Shown here in pieces: positions 7,858-16,955 of a DNA stretch of 64,000 bases. Made by a program: the position numbers and the translations under genes. The DNA is from Palsa-506 sp963836355. Lineage in GTDB: Bacteria > Actinomycetota > Actinomycetes > Streptosporangiales > Streptosporangiaceae. Each line of letters starts with the position of its first letter. Within the stretch, counting starts at the first letter, position 1. Location of the stretch: positions 62,001 through 126,000 of the forward strand of contig CAWIJO010000023.1 of the NCBI GenBank assembly GCA_963836355.1, in the 5' to 3' direction. Under the pieces are notes generated by a model. That model made no database searches. It was not told the DNA's origin and saw only the letters and a program-made list of their open reading frames with translations.

Positions 7858-9170
7858 TGAGTAGCCGCCGGATCGCGGTCATCGGCAGCGGCGTCAGCGG
7901 GCTCACTGCCGCCTACGTGCTTGCCCGCGCCAGCGAGGTGACGCTGTTCGAGGCGGCCGGCCGGCTCGGTGGGCACGCCGACACGCACCAGTTGACCGCG
8001 GCGGACGGCACCGAGGTGGCGATCGACACCGGCTTCATCGTGCACAACAAGCGCACCTATCCCCTGCTCACCCGGCTGTTCGACGAACTCGGCGTCGTCG
8101 CCCGGGAGTCGGAGATGAGCATGTCGGTCCGCTGCGCCGGTTGCGGCCTGGAGTACGCGGGACAGCGCGGGCTCGGCGGGCTGGCGGCGGGCGTACGCCG
8201 GGGCCGCGGCGCCTACCTGCGGATGCTGGCCGAGATCCGCCGGTTTCACCGCGGCGCCCGCCGGCTGCTCCGGCATCCAGCTGACGCCGCCGGCGCGGCC
8301 GGCCACGCTGAGCCGACGCTCAGCGAGTTCCTGGCCGCCGGGGGGTATTCCCGGTACTTCGTCACGCATTTCGCGATGCCGTTCGTCGCCGCGGTGTGGT
8401 CCTGCTCGCCCGGCACCGCGCTGGCCTACCCGGCCAGGTACCTGTTCGCCTTCCTGGACCAGCACGGGCTGCTCTCGGTAACCGGATCCCCGCCGTGGCT
8501 GACCGTGGCCGGCGGGTCGCGGAGTTATGTCGAGCTCGTCGCCAAGCAGCTGACCAGCGTCCGGACCGGTGCGCCGGTCACCGCGGTCCGGCGGCTCCCC
8601 GGCGGCGCGGCGATCAGCCTCGGCGCCGGCCAGGACTACCGGGCCAGCCAGCACGGCCAGGCCGAGTTGTTCGACGCGGTCGTGATCGCTACCCATCCTG
8701 ACCAGGCGCTGCGGCTGCTCGCCGACCCGACGGCGGCCGAGCGGGAGATCCTCGGCATGTTCAGGTACGCACCCAACGCCACGGTGCTGCATACCGACGC
8801 CCGGGTGCTGCCGACCAGCCCGCGGGTCCGCGCGTCGTGGAACTACGTGCTCTCATCCTGCGCGGCCACCGGCGGCGAGGTGCAGGTCAGCTACTACATG
8901 AACCGGCTGCAGCGGCTGCCAGGCGGCCGGGACTACATCGTCACCCTGAACGGCGACGGCGCCAGCGAACCAGGGGCCGGCCAGGTGCTCGCCCGGATGG
9001 ACTATGCGCACCCGATCTACGACCTGGCGTCCGTCGCCGCGCAGCGGCGGCTGCCCGGGCTGAACGACGGGATCACCGCCTACGCCGGTGCCTATCACGG
9101 CTGGGGCTTCCACGAGGACGGCTGCCGGTCCGGCGTCGCCGCGGCCAGCTCGCTTGGGGTCCGCTGGTGA
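7857..9170 (+). CDS. FAD-dependent amine-oxidase-fold oxidoreductase (COG2907-type)
   Basis: 437-aa flavoprotein with an N-terminal dinucleotide-binding fold (IAVIGSGVSGLTAAYVLA, then FEAAGRLGGHADT) and a C-terminal FAD-contact segment (GAYHGWGFHEDGCRSGVAAA). The family is normally found next to DUF1365 and cyclopropane fatty-acid synthase homologues, as here, and is thought to act on lipid acyl chains; the reaction is not established by this sequence. It is the first main gene of a five-gene operon with overlapping ends: its stop overlaps the DUF1365 GTG. Likely cytoplasmic or peripheral membrane, with no transmembrane segment evident. Confidence 0.88.
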   Translation: MSSRRIAVIGSGVSGLTAAYVLARASEVTLFEAAGRLGGHADTHQLTAADGTEVAIDTGFIVHNKRTYPLLTRLFDELGVVARESEMSMSVRCAGCGLEYAGQRGLGGLAAGVRRGRGAYLRMLAEIRRFHRGARRLLRHPADAAGAAGHAEPTLSEFLAAGGYSRYFVTHFAMPFVAAVWSCSPGTALAYPARYLFAFLDQHGLLSVTGSPPWLTVAGGSRSYVELVAKQLTSVRTGAPVTAVRRLPGGAAISLGAGQDYRASQHGQAELFDAVVIATHPDQALRLLADPTAAEREILGMFRYAPNATVLHTDARVLPTSPRVRASWNYVLSSCAATGGEVQVSYYMNRLQRLPGGRDYIVTLNGDGASEPGAGQVLARMDYAHPIYDLASVAAQRRLPGLNDGITAYAGAYHGWGFHEDGCRSGVAAASSLGVRW

Positions 9171-9997
9171 CGGCCAGGACCAAGAACCAGGGCGGCGCTA
9201 GGCCCAGCGCCACCGCTGGCGCCGTCGGCCAGCCCGTAACGCCGGCCATCTACGAGTGCCTGATCGCGCATGCGCGGAAGGCTCCGCTGCGGAACGCGTT
9301 CAGCTACCGGACCTACCAGTGGCTGGTTGACCTGGATAGCCTGCCCGTGCAGCGGCCCTGGCTGCGGCCACTGGCCGGGTTCCGCGCGGCCGATCACCTC
9401 GGTGACCCGCGGCGCAGCATCAGGGACAACGTCGAGCGCTTCCTGGCCGGGCGGGGCGTCGACCTGGCCGGCGGCCGCATCCTGATGCTCGCGCACGCCA
9501 GGGTGCTCGGCTACGTGTTCAACCCGCTGACCGTGTTCTGGTGCCACCGCGCGGACGGCGCGCTTGAGTGCGTGCTCGCTGAGGTGCACAACACCTATCG
9601 GCAGCGGCATTGCTACCTGCTGCGGACCGACTCGCGTGGCCGGGCCGAGGTGCCCAAGGAGTTCTACGTCTCGCCGTTCTACCCGGTCGACGGCAGCTAC
9701 CGGATGACGCTGCCCGAGCCCGGCAGCCGGCTCGCCCTCGCCGTGGTGCTCGACCGGCCGGATGGCCATTCGTTTGTCGCCACCGTGCGGGGCCACCGGG
9801 CGGGGGCCGGGGCCGGTCCGCTGCTGCGTGCCGTTGCCCGGCACCCGTGGTCGACCGCCGCGGTCAGCGGCCGGATCCGGTGGCAGGGCATCCGGCTGTA
9901 TCTCCGCGGCCTGCGGCCCGCCGCCAGGCCCCGGCACCCCCGGCAGGAACCGGATCCACGGCAGGAACAGCGCCCTCAAGAGGAAGGAGCCCGATGA
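9167..9997 (+). CDS. DUF1365 family protein
   Basis: 276-aa member of DUF1365 (COG3496), of unknown biochemical function but consistently linked to CFA-synthase-like genes. Recognised from YECLIAHARKAPLRNAFSYR at the start, the VFNPLTVFWC core near residue 115 and VLAEVHNTYRQRHCY, which supplies conserved His/Cys/Tyr residues. The start is GTG 9167, overlapping the flavoprotein stop; its TGA overlaps the next ATG. The last ~30 residues are a Pro/Arg/Gln-rich tail encoded over the ribosome-binding site of the next gene. Confidence 0.9.
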   Translation: MTARTKNQGGARPSATAGAVGQPVTPAIYECLIAHARKAPLRNAFSYRTYQWLVDLDSLPVQRPWLRPLAGFRAADHLGDPRRSIRDNVERFLAGRGVDLAGGRILMLAHARVLGYVFNPLTVFWCHRADGALECVLAEVHNTYRQRHCYLLRTDSRGRAEVPKEFYVSPFYPVDGSYRMTLPEPGSRLALAVVLDRPDGHSFVATVRGHRAGAGAGPLLRAVARHPWSTAAVSGRIRWQGIRLYLRGLRPAARPRHPRQEPDPRQEQRPQEEGAR

Positions 9998-11341
9998 CCC
10001 AGGCAACCGACCAGCGGGCGGCCCGACTAGCCAGGCAGGACCGGCATTCCCGGCAGTCCCGGCAAGGGCGCGGCGGGCCGGGCAGGCACGCGCCGGGCAG
10101 GTGGCCCGATGTCATCAATGTCCCGCCCGCCGGGCCGCGCGCGCTGATCGCAAGCTTGCTGCTCCGCCGGATCGCGGCGCGCATGCAGTTCCGGGTGGCC
10201 CCGGCGGGCAGCCGGACATACGGCCATGGCGGCCCGGGCTCGCCGGTGCTGGTGCTGCACCGGCCGGCCGACTTCTACCGCCGGGTGGGCGCCGGCGGCC
10301 TCATCGGGCTCGGTGAGTCCTACATGGCCGGGGACTGGGACTGCGCCGACCTGACTGGCCTGCTGACCATCCTGGCCCGGCAAGTTGACCAGCTCGTGCC
10401 GCCCCGGCTGCAATGGCTGCGCCGCGCGTACGTGCGCAGCCCGCCGCCGGGCGACGACGCGTCGGCGGAGAACGCGCGGCGTAACATCCGGCGCCATTAC
10501 GACCTTTCGAACGAGCTGTTCGCGCTGTTCCTGGACGAGACGATGACCTACTCCGCGGCGATGTTCGATGCCGATGCCGCGGGCAGGCTGGCCGGATTCC
10601 GCCGAGCAGCTCGCCGCCGCGCAGCGGCGCAAGATCGACCGCCTGCTCGACGTCACCGGGGTCGGGCCCGGCAGTCACGTGCTGGAACTCGGCACCGGCT
10701 GGGGCGAGCTCGCGATCCGCGCGGCCGCCCGCGGCGCGATGGTGCGCACCGTCACGCTCTCGGCGGAGCAGCATGCGCTCGCCGAGCAGCGGATCGCGGC
10801 GGCCGGGCTGGCCGACCAGGTGACCGTGCAGCTGGCCGATTATCGCTCGGTCGAGGGGCAGTACGACGCGATCCTGTCGGTCGAGATGGTCGAGGCGGTC
10901 GGCGAGCGCTACTGGCCGGCCTACTTCACCGCGCTGGACCGGCTGCTCGGGCCGGCCGGCCGGATCGGCCTGCAGTCCATCGTGATGCCGCACCAGCGGA
11001 TGCTGGCGGCCCGCCACACGCTGACCTGGATACTCAAGTACGTCTTTCCCGGCGGCCTGATCCCGTCGGTGACGTCCATCGAGCAGCACCTGGCGGCGCG
11101 CACCAGCCTGCGCGTCGTCGACCGGCGTGACTTCGGCGCGCACTACGCGGAGACCCTGCGAATCTGGCGGGAGCGGTTCTGCGCCGCGGCCGGCCGCCTG
11201 CCGGAACTCGGCTTCGACGAGATCTTCCGCCGCATGTGGCTGCTCTACCTGTGCTACTCCGAAGCCGGATTCCGGTCCGGCTACCTCGAGGTCTCCCAGT
11301 TCCTGCTGGCCAGGGACGACAACGACAGGGAACGGGCTTGA
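9994..11341 (+). pseudogene. Cyclopropane-fatty-acid-synthase-like methyltransferase, frameshifted
   Basis: SAM-dependent fatty-acid methyltransferase of the CFA/MMA synthase family (COG2230). ATG 9994 has a strong AGGAAGGAG upstream. The N-terminal half shows the lipid-binding region and RRHYDLSNELFALFLDETM. The C-terminal half has the SAM-binding LELGTGWGELAIRAA and the family's YCEAGF-like LYLCYSEAGFRSGYLE. The frame shifts once near 10594: MFDADAAGRLA should run into DSAEQLAAAQRRK, and deleting one G in GCCGGATTCC restores about 448 aa. All motifs are otherwise intact, so either a very recent mutation or a sequence error. TGATG overlap with the next gene. Confidence 0.9.
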
Positions 11342-12276
11342 TGACTCGCCAGGTGGTGGCCGCGCGGTCGCGGCCAGCGGGCGCCGCCGACCTGCTCGTG
11401 CCCGTCATTGCGCAATTCTGCAGGGGCGAGCTGCCGGTGCGGGTACGGGCCTGGGACGGCAGCCAGGCTGGCCCGGCCGGCGTGCCTGTGCTGGTGCTGC
11501 GGGACCGCCAGGCGCTGCGCCGGATGCTGTGGCATCCGGGCGAGCTCGGCCTCGCACAGGCCTACGTCACCGGCGAGCTCGGGCTCAGGCCGGGCCTGCG
11601 GCTGCTAGACGTCGGCTGCGGCTGGGGCTCGCTCGCGATCCACGCCGCGCAGCGCTATGGCGCGCGGGTCACCGCCGTGACGCTGTCCGGCGAGCAGGCC
11701 GCGCACGTCCGGCGGCGGGCCGAGGACGCCGGCCTCGGCGCGCTCGTCGACGTGCGGAACCAGGATTACCGGGACGTCACCGGCGGGCCGCATGACGCGA
11801 TCGCCTCGGTCGAGATGGGCGAGCACGTCGGCGCGGGCCGGTACCCGGCCTTCTGCGACCTGCTCAGCCGCCAGCTCCGGCCGGGCGGGCGGCTGCTGAT
11901 CCAGCAGATGTCGCGCAGCTCGCGGGCGGCGGGCGGCGGCAAGTTCATCGAGGCCTACATCGCCCCCGATATGCACATGCGCCCGGTAGGCGAGACCGTC
12001 TGCCTGCTGGAGAAGGCCGGCCTGGAGGTTCGCGACGTGCACGCCATGCGCGAGCATTACCCGCCGACCGTGCGGGCCTGGCTCGGCAACCTGGAACGGC
12101 GCTGGGACGAGGCGGCCGGCCTGATCGGAACCGAGTCCGCCCGGGTCTGGCGGCTGTACCTGGCCGGCAGCGCGCTCGCGTTCGAGCAGGGCCGGATGGG
12201 AGTCGACCAGATCCTGGCCGTCCGGCCGGCTCCGGGCAGGCGGGCCGGCTCCCCGCTGGCCGCCACCGAAAGCTAG
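11341..12276 (+). CDS. Second CFA-synthase-like methyltransferase, internally shortened
   Basis: 311-aa homologue of the preceding gene, against about 410-430 aa for the family. The N-terminus (VRVRAWDGSQAG, LRRMLWHPGELGLAQAYVTGEL) runs directly into GLRPGLRLLDVGCGWGSLAIHAA, the SAM-binding site. The stretch that normally lies between them, carrying the HYD/N motif, the MTYS region and the linker helix, is absent, while the frame is kept. The C-terminal domain to the end looks normal (IEAYIAPDMHM, WRLYLAGSALAFEQGRMGVDQ). The SAM site is intact but part of the substrate cavity is missing, so activity is doubtful unless this is a regulatory or partner subunit. Confidence 0.85.
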   Translation: MTRQVVAARSRPAGAADLLVPVIAQFCRGELPVRVRAWDGSQAGPAGVPVLVLRDRQALRRMLWHPGELGLAQAYVTGELGLRPGLRLLDVGCGWGSLAIHAAQRYGARVTAVTLSGEQAAHVRRRAEDAGLGALVDVRNQDYRDVTGGPHDAIASVEMGEHVGAGRYPAFCDLLSRQLRPGGRLLIQQMSRSSRAAGGGKFIEAYIAPDMHMRPVGETVCLLEKAGLEVRDVHAMREHYPPTVRAWLGNLERRWDEAAGLIGTESARVWRLYLAGSALAFEQGRMGVDQILAVRPAPGRRAGSPLAATES

Positions 12277-12280
12277 CGGG

Positions 12281-13078
12281 ATGACCAGCGGACTCGGCCT
12301 GACGCTGCTGGCAACGGCCGCGGCCGTGCTCGCCGCGATGATGATCACGTTCGCGGTGGCGCTGGCTGCTGGCCGACATAGCGTGGTCGACACCGGGTGG
12401 GGACTCGGCTTCGCCCTGGTGGCCGTCGTCGCGTTCGCCACCTCGGCCGGCCACGGCGATGCCGGCCGCCGGCTGCTGCTGGTGGTCACCACGGTCGCCT
12501 GGGGAGTCCGGCTCGCGGTCCACATCGGCTGGCGAAGCCGCGGCGCGGGCGAGGACCCTCGCTATGCCAAGATGCTGGCCAAGGCGCCAGGTAGCCCGGC
12601 GGCCTACGCGTTCCGGAAGGTCTACCTGGCCCAGGGCGGGCTGATCTGGCTGATCTCGATCCCGGTTCAGGCCGGCCTGTTCGAGCGGGGACCGCTGGGG
12701 GCGGTCGCGGTCGCCGGCACGCTGGTCTGGCTGGTAGGGCTGGTCTTCGAGTCGGTCGGCGACTGGCAGCTCGGCCAGTTCAAGGCCGATCCGGCTAACC
12801 GCGGCGAGCTGATGGACCGCGGGCTGTGGCGTTATACCCGGCACCCCAACTACTTCGGTGACGCGTGCGTCTGGTGGGGCCTGTTCCTGATCAGCCTGGG
12901 CTCCTGGTGGGGGCTGCTGACCATCTTCTCGCCGGCCCTGATGACGTACCTGCTGACGCTCGGCAGCGGAAAGCCGATCGCTGAGGCGCATCTGCGGGAG
13001 ACCAGGCCCGGCTATGCCGCCTACGCCGCGCGCACCAGCGGCTTCATCCCGCTGCCGCCCCGGTCGGCCGCAGGCTGA
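12281..13078 (+). CDS. DUF1295 membrane protein (steroid 5-alpha-reductase-like fold)
   Basis: 265-aa polytopic membrane protein of the DUF1295/COG3752 group, related to isoprenylcysteine methyltransferases and 5-alpha-reductases, which bind NADPH or SAM at a cytoplasmic face. Six or so hydrophobic segments are visible, with the diagnostic RHPNYFGDACVWWG near residue 187 and the terminal RPGYAAYAARTSGFIP. Begins 4 bp after the second methyltransferase. Last gene of the lipid operon; probably a reductase in acyl-chain modification, by association. Confidence 0.9.
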   Translation: MTSGLGLTLLATAAAVLAAMMITFAVALAAGRHSVVDTGWGLGFALVAVVAFATSAGHGDAGRRLLLVVTTVAWGVRLAVHIGWRSRGAGEDPRYAKMLAKAPGSPAAYAFRKVYLAQGGLIWLISIPVQAGLFERGPLGAVAVAGTLVWLVGLVFESVGDWQLGQFKADPANRGELMDRGLWRYTRHPNYFGDACVWWGLFLISLGSWWGLLTIFSPALMTYLLTLGSGKPIAEAHLRETRPGYAAYAARTSGFIPLPPRSAAG

Positions 13079-13310
13079 CGGCGCATGCCCTCCGCGATCT
13101 CACGCCCTGGCGGGCCCCGGTCATGGGATCTATGCCCCGGCCGGTGCGACGGCGCGCGGATAGGTAAGCGGACCACGAGGACCGGCCGGTCGGCCAGGCC
13201 GCCGCGCCGACCTCCCCGCCCGCGATCCCGGTGATGGCCACCGACGCGACCTCGGCGACGACCAGCGCAAGGATGATCCGCTCAAGAAAATCTCCAATCG
13301 CGCTCATCAC
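13044..13310 (-). CDS. Possible small membrane peptide
   Basis: Weakly supported minus-strand frame of up to 88 codons with GGAG 8 nt before two adjacent ATGs. Residues 8-30 (FLERIILALVVAEVASVAIT) form one plausible transmembrane helix. The remainder is Arg-rich and unlike a folded domain, and its 3' part is antisense to the end of the DUF1295 gene. Only the first ~35 residues look protein-like, so it may be a decayed remnant. Confidence 0.25.
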   Translation of the reverse strand: MMSAIGDFLERIILALVVAEVASVAITGIAGGEVGAAAWPTGRSSWSAYLSARRRTGRGIDPMTGARQGVRSRRACAVSLRPTGAAAG

Positions 13311-13367
13311 GTGCTCCGATCGCCAGCTGGCAGGCCGGCGCCTGGCTGGGGACGGCAGGCCAGCGGG

Positions 13368-14635
13368 TCAGCTAAGCCGGATGCCTGCGATGGTGCCAGC
13401 GACGTCGGGCGCCTCACGCAGGAAGGGCGCGGGAACCGCGGCGTCGGGGCGATCGATCTCGCGGGCGAGACGGTGCCCGTCGAAGATCGCTTCCGAGATC
13501 ATCCTGGGCGCTACTGCATCGCCGATCAGGTAGGCCGCCCGGATCCCGGATCGCGCCAGCGCGGCACTGTCCGCGGTCAGCTCCCGGTACAGGCCGTCGT
13601 CCGATGCCTGCTGCGTGACCAGCACCACCGCATCGCAGCGGGCTGACCATGGTTCCGCGTACTCGTCGTGGCCGCTGGCCAGGCCCGCCTCGATCCCGGT
13701 GATCGTGACGCCGCGCTGGACGTCAACTCCGCGGCGGTGCAGGTGGGCGCGGAGCATCTCGCCCTCCAGGGTCTCGTCGGAGACTGGTGACAGCACGCGG
13801 AACGTGGTCACCAGGCTGACCTGGAAGCCATCGCCGACCAGCAGCTCAGCCACGCCAGGGGCGACGTAATAGCCGTCAGTGTCATAGACGATAACGCGCG
13901 GACCCGGTGGCCGTTGCCCCGCGGCGACCTGCTCCGGGGTCAGCACGTGGGCAAGGCCGGTGCCGGCGATGCGGTCCTGCCTGCCCGGCTGGACCCCGTC
14001 GCCCCGCCACGACGACCCGGTGGCCAGCACCACGATTCCGGCGCCGTAGCCGAGTATCTCCGCGGCCGTCATCCGGCGCCCGGTGATCACCTGGACGGCT
14101 GGCAGCTTGCCCAGCGCAGTCGCCCGCCAGTCGACGATCCGCCCCCAGTCGCCGAGGGTGGGAAGCCGTCGCGTCCAGCGCAGCCGGCCGCCGATCTCGG
14201 GCTCGGCCTCGACCAGGTGGACAGCCGCGAACCCGCGCTTGCCCAGCACGACCGCGCATTCCATGCCCGCCGGGCCGGCGCCGACCACCAGCACGGGTAT
14301 CTCGGCGTTGGCCGCGGGCGGGAAGACCTCGGGGTGCCAGCCCCGGCGGTATTCCTCGCCGGCCGTGGCATTCTGCAGGTCCGGGCTTGAGTAGCGGCCG
14401 ACGGCGACGATCGGCTTCGACCGCCGGCACCTCATCGGAGTCAAGGGAGACCGGCGCGTATTCCACGCACACGCCGCCCCAGCCGCATGCGGCCTTGATC
14501 GCGCGGAACGCCGCCTGGGTTCGAGGCTTGCGGGTGCCGAAACCTGATGCGTGCGGTACCTGGTAGAAGCGGTTGGGCAGCGTCTTGGGCCCGATCCTGA
14601 CGGGCTCGAACAAGAATCTCGTGCCGAGGGTCCAT
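13368..14635 (-). pseudogene. Trimethylamine/dimethylamine dehydrogenase-like gene, gutted
   Basis: Remnant of an iron-sulfur flavoprotein of the TMADH / old-yellow-enzyme fusion family (about 700 aa when intact). The start matches the family (MDPRHEIL, then FEPVRIGPKTLPNRFYQVPH) but is split by an extra base near 14608. After DSDEVP the sequence changes frame near 14420 and jumps to KPIVAVGRYSSPD, then at once to NATAGEEYRRGWHPE. Most of the FMN barrel and the 4Fe-4S cysteine cluster are therefore missing. The C-terminal dinucleotide-binding half is preserved (VLVVGAGPAGMECAVVLGKRG, then the YLIGDAVAPRMISEAIFDGH region). It cannot make a working dehydrogenase as read. Confidence 0.88.
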
Positions 14636-14652
14636 GAATCATCTCCTCAGGC

Positions 14653-14711
14653 CCTACGGGAGGACGGCGGTAGGTCCTACGGGAGGACGGCGGTAGGTCC
14701 TACGGGAGGAC
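14653..14711. repeat. 23-bp tandem repeat at the nitrilase 3' end
   Basis: 2.6 copies of a 23-bp unit beginning CCTACGGGAGGACGGCGG, at 14653, 14676 and 14699. The nitrilase stop codon lies in the third, partial copy. Confidence 0.92.
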
Positions 14712-15656
14712 CGTGGTCGTCGAGGCCGCCCGGAAGTCGACCGGCCGCCGGGGTGTGGTGTCGACCGACAGGCTGAATACGTCGGGCCTGGCGTAGTGGC
14801 CGACCGGGTCAAACTCGCGGCGCGCGGCGAGGATGGCCGCGGGATTCACCTCGGCGTACAGGATTTCCTCCTTCTCGGTGACCGGCCCGGCAATCAGCTG
14901 GCCGCCGGGCGCGGCGATCGCGGTGTGGCCGCGGCTCATCCAGTCGCCGTCGTCCTGGTAGAGATCGCCGCGCAGTTCCGGTGGCACGTGCCCGCCATGC
15001 AACAAGGGCGCGATGCCCAGCACGTAGCAGCGGCCCTCCTTGGCGATGTGCTGCAGGGTCCCCACCCAGGTGTCGCTGTTGTCCCAGGTCGGGGCCAGGT
15101 AGATGTCGACGCCACGGCCGTACATCGCCGCCCTGGCCAGCGGCATGTAGTTCTCCCAGCAGATCAGGCCGCCCACCACGCCGAACGGCGTGCGCACGAC
15201 ATCGAGCATCGAGCCGTCGCCCATTCCCCAGATGGTCCGCTCTCCTCCGGTCGGCATCAGCTTGCGATGCCGGCCGGCCAGCGTGCCGTCCGGCCCGAAG
15301 TAGAGCAGCGTGTTGTAGAGCGTCCCGCCGTCGATCTCGTTGACGCCGATCGCCACGTAGGCGCCGGCTTCCGCGGCCGCGGCGCCAAGCCGCTCGGTGG
15401 CCGCTGATGGCACCGCGACTGCGCTGGCATACAGCCGCCGGACGAACTCCCCGTCATGCCAGGCAGGCGTGCGCCATACCCAGTCGGGATAGCCGGCCAC
15501 GAACGCCTCGGGGAAGGCCACCAGCCGGGCGCCGCGCCCGGCCGCCTCGGCGACCAGCGCGGACGCCTTCTCCAGCGTGCCATCCAGGTCGAGGAACACC
15601 GGCGCCGCCTGCACGGCGGCCACTATCACTTGGTCCATGGCCAGCAACGATGTCAT
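14700..15656 (-). CDS. Nitrilase (carbon-nitrogen hydrolase)
   Basis: Cytoplasmic thiol hydrolase (318 aa) of the nitrilase branch, hydrolysing organic nitriles to acids and ammonia. Catalytic triad visible: Glu in FPEAFVAGYPDWVW, Lys in RHRKLMPTGGERT, Cys in GGLICWENYMPL; the second Glu of the YNTLLYF region is also in context. The CWENYMPL form is typical of true aliphatic/aryl nitrilases rather than amidases. Start ATG 15656 (MTSLLAMDQ) or ATG 15638; neither has a good ribosome-binding site. Its 3' end lies in a tandem repeat next to the broken amine dehydrogenase gene. Confidence 0.92.
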   Translation of the reverse strand: MTSLLAMDQVIVAAVQAAPVFLDLDGTLEKASALVAEAAGRGARLVAFPEAFVAGYPDWVWRTPAWHDGEFVRRLYASAVAVPSAATERLGAAAAEAGAYVAIGVNEIDGGTLYNTLLYFGPDGTLAGRHRKLMPTGGERTIWGMGDGSMLDVVRTPFGVVGGLICWENYMPLARAAMYGRGVDIYLAPTWDNSDTWVGTLQHIAKEGRCYVLGIAPLLHGGHVPPELRGDLYQDDGDWMSRGHTAIAAPGGQLIAGPVTEKEEILYAEVNPAAILAARREFDPVGHYARPDVFSLSVDTTPRRPVDFRAASTTTVLP

Positions 15657-15802
15657 CTGGTGCCGGCGCCGACAAGCAGCCGGCCCGGCCCGGTCGCGCG
15701 ACGGGCCGGGCTGGTCGCCGCGCTGCACGCCGGCGACCGGGGCCGGAGATCATCTGCTGGCCGGACGGCTCCGCCGCAGGTTGACCATGCCAGCATGGAG
15801 TC

Positions 15803-16871
15803 ATGCAGCTACCCGTGATGCCGCCAGTGGCGCCGATGCTCGCCAAGTCGGTCAAGGACATCCCCCGCGGCCAGCTCAGCTACGAGCCGAAATGGGACGG
15901 CTTCCGGTCGATCATCTTCAGGGACGGCGGCGAGGTCGAGATCGGCAGCCGTAACGAGCGGCCGATGACCCGGTACTTCCCGGAGATCGTGGCCGCCGTC
16001 ACGGCGAACCTGCCGGAGAAGTGCGTCATCGACGGGGAGATCATCATCCCGAGCGCCGACGGGCTGAAGCTTGACTTCGAGGCCCTGCTGCAGCGCATTC
16101 ACCCGGCTGACAGCCGGGTCCGGCTGCTCGCCGAGCAGACCCCGGCCGCGTTCGTGGCGTTCGACCTGCTGGCGGCTGGCGACGACGACTACACCGGCCG
16201 GCCGTTCGCCGAGCGCCGCGCGGCCCTGGCGGAGGCACTCGCCGCCGCCGGGCCGCCGGTTCACCTCACCCCGGCGACCGCCGACTACCAGATAGCCGGC
16301 CAGTGGTTCCGGCAGTTCGAGGGCGCCGGGCTTGACGGGCTGGTCGCCAAGCCGCTGGACGGGCCGTACCAGCCCGACAAGCGGGCCATGTTCAAGGTGA
16401 AGCACGAGCGGACGGCCGACTGCGTAGTCAGCCGGCTACCGGCCGCACAAGAGCGGGCCGGACGCCGTCGGGTCGCTGCTGCTCGGCCTCTACCACGAGG
16501 CTGGCCAGCTGGCCAGCGTCGGCGTCATCGGCGCGTTCCCGATGGCCCGGCGCCGCGAGCTGATGAGGGAGCTGCAGCCGCTGGTCACCACCTTCGACGA
16601 GCATCCGTGGAACTGGGCCAGCCAGCAATCCGGCGTGCGCAATCCGCGCGAGGCGGAAACCAGCCGATGGAACGCCGGCAAGGACCTCTCGTTCGTCCCG
16701 CTGCGGCCGGAACGGGTCGTCGAGGTCCGCTATGACCACATGGAAGGCACCCGCTTCCGGCACACCACCCAGTTCGTCCGCTGGCGCCCGGACCGGGAGC
16801 CCGAATCCTGCGGCTTCGGGCAGCTTGAGGAGCCGATCCGGTTCAACCTCGCGGATGTGCTGTCCGGCTGA
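15803..16871 (+). pseudogene. ligC: ATP-dependent DNA ligase LigC, frameshifted
   Basis: Small ATP-dependent DNA ligase of the actinobacterial LigC type, used in back-up DNA repair. Seen: motif I EPKWDGFR with the adenylated Lys at residue 30, GSRNERPMTRYFPE after it, VIDGEII (motif III) and LVAKPLDG / FKVKHERTADCVV (motifs IV-V). After CVV an extra A near 16430 shifts the frame. The OB-fold half continues as AGYRPHKSG through to FNLADVLSG at 16871, restoring about 355 aa, the normal length. No Ku or LigD gene is nearby. One-base change only, so possibly a sequencing artefact. Confidence 0.9.
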
Positions 16872-16955
16872 GCTAAGTCCCGGCTTGCGCCGTTGCGCCT
16901 GCTGGGGGACGCTATGCTCCGATCCGGTCCGGCAGGCCGCCAGGGAGGCAGGGCA

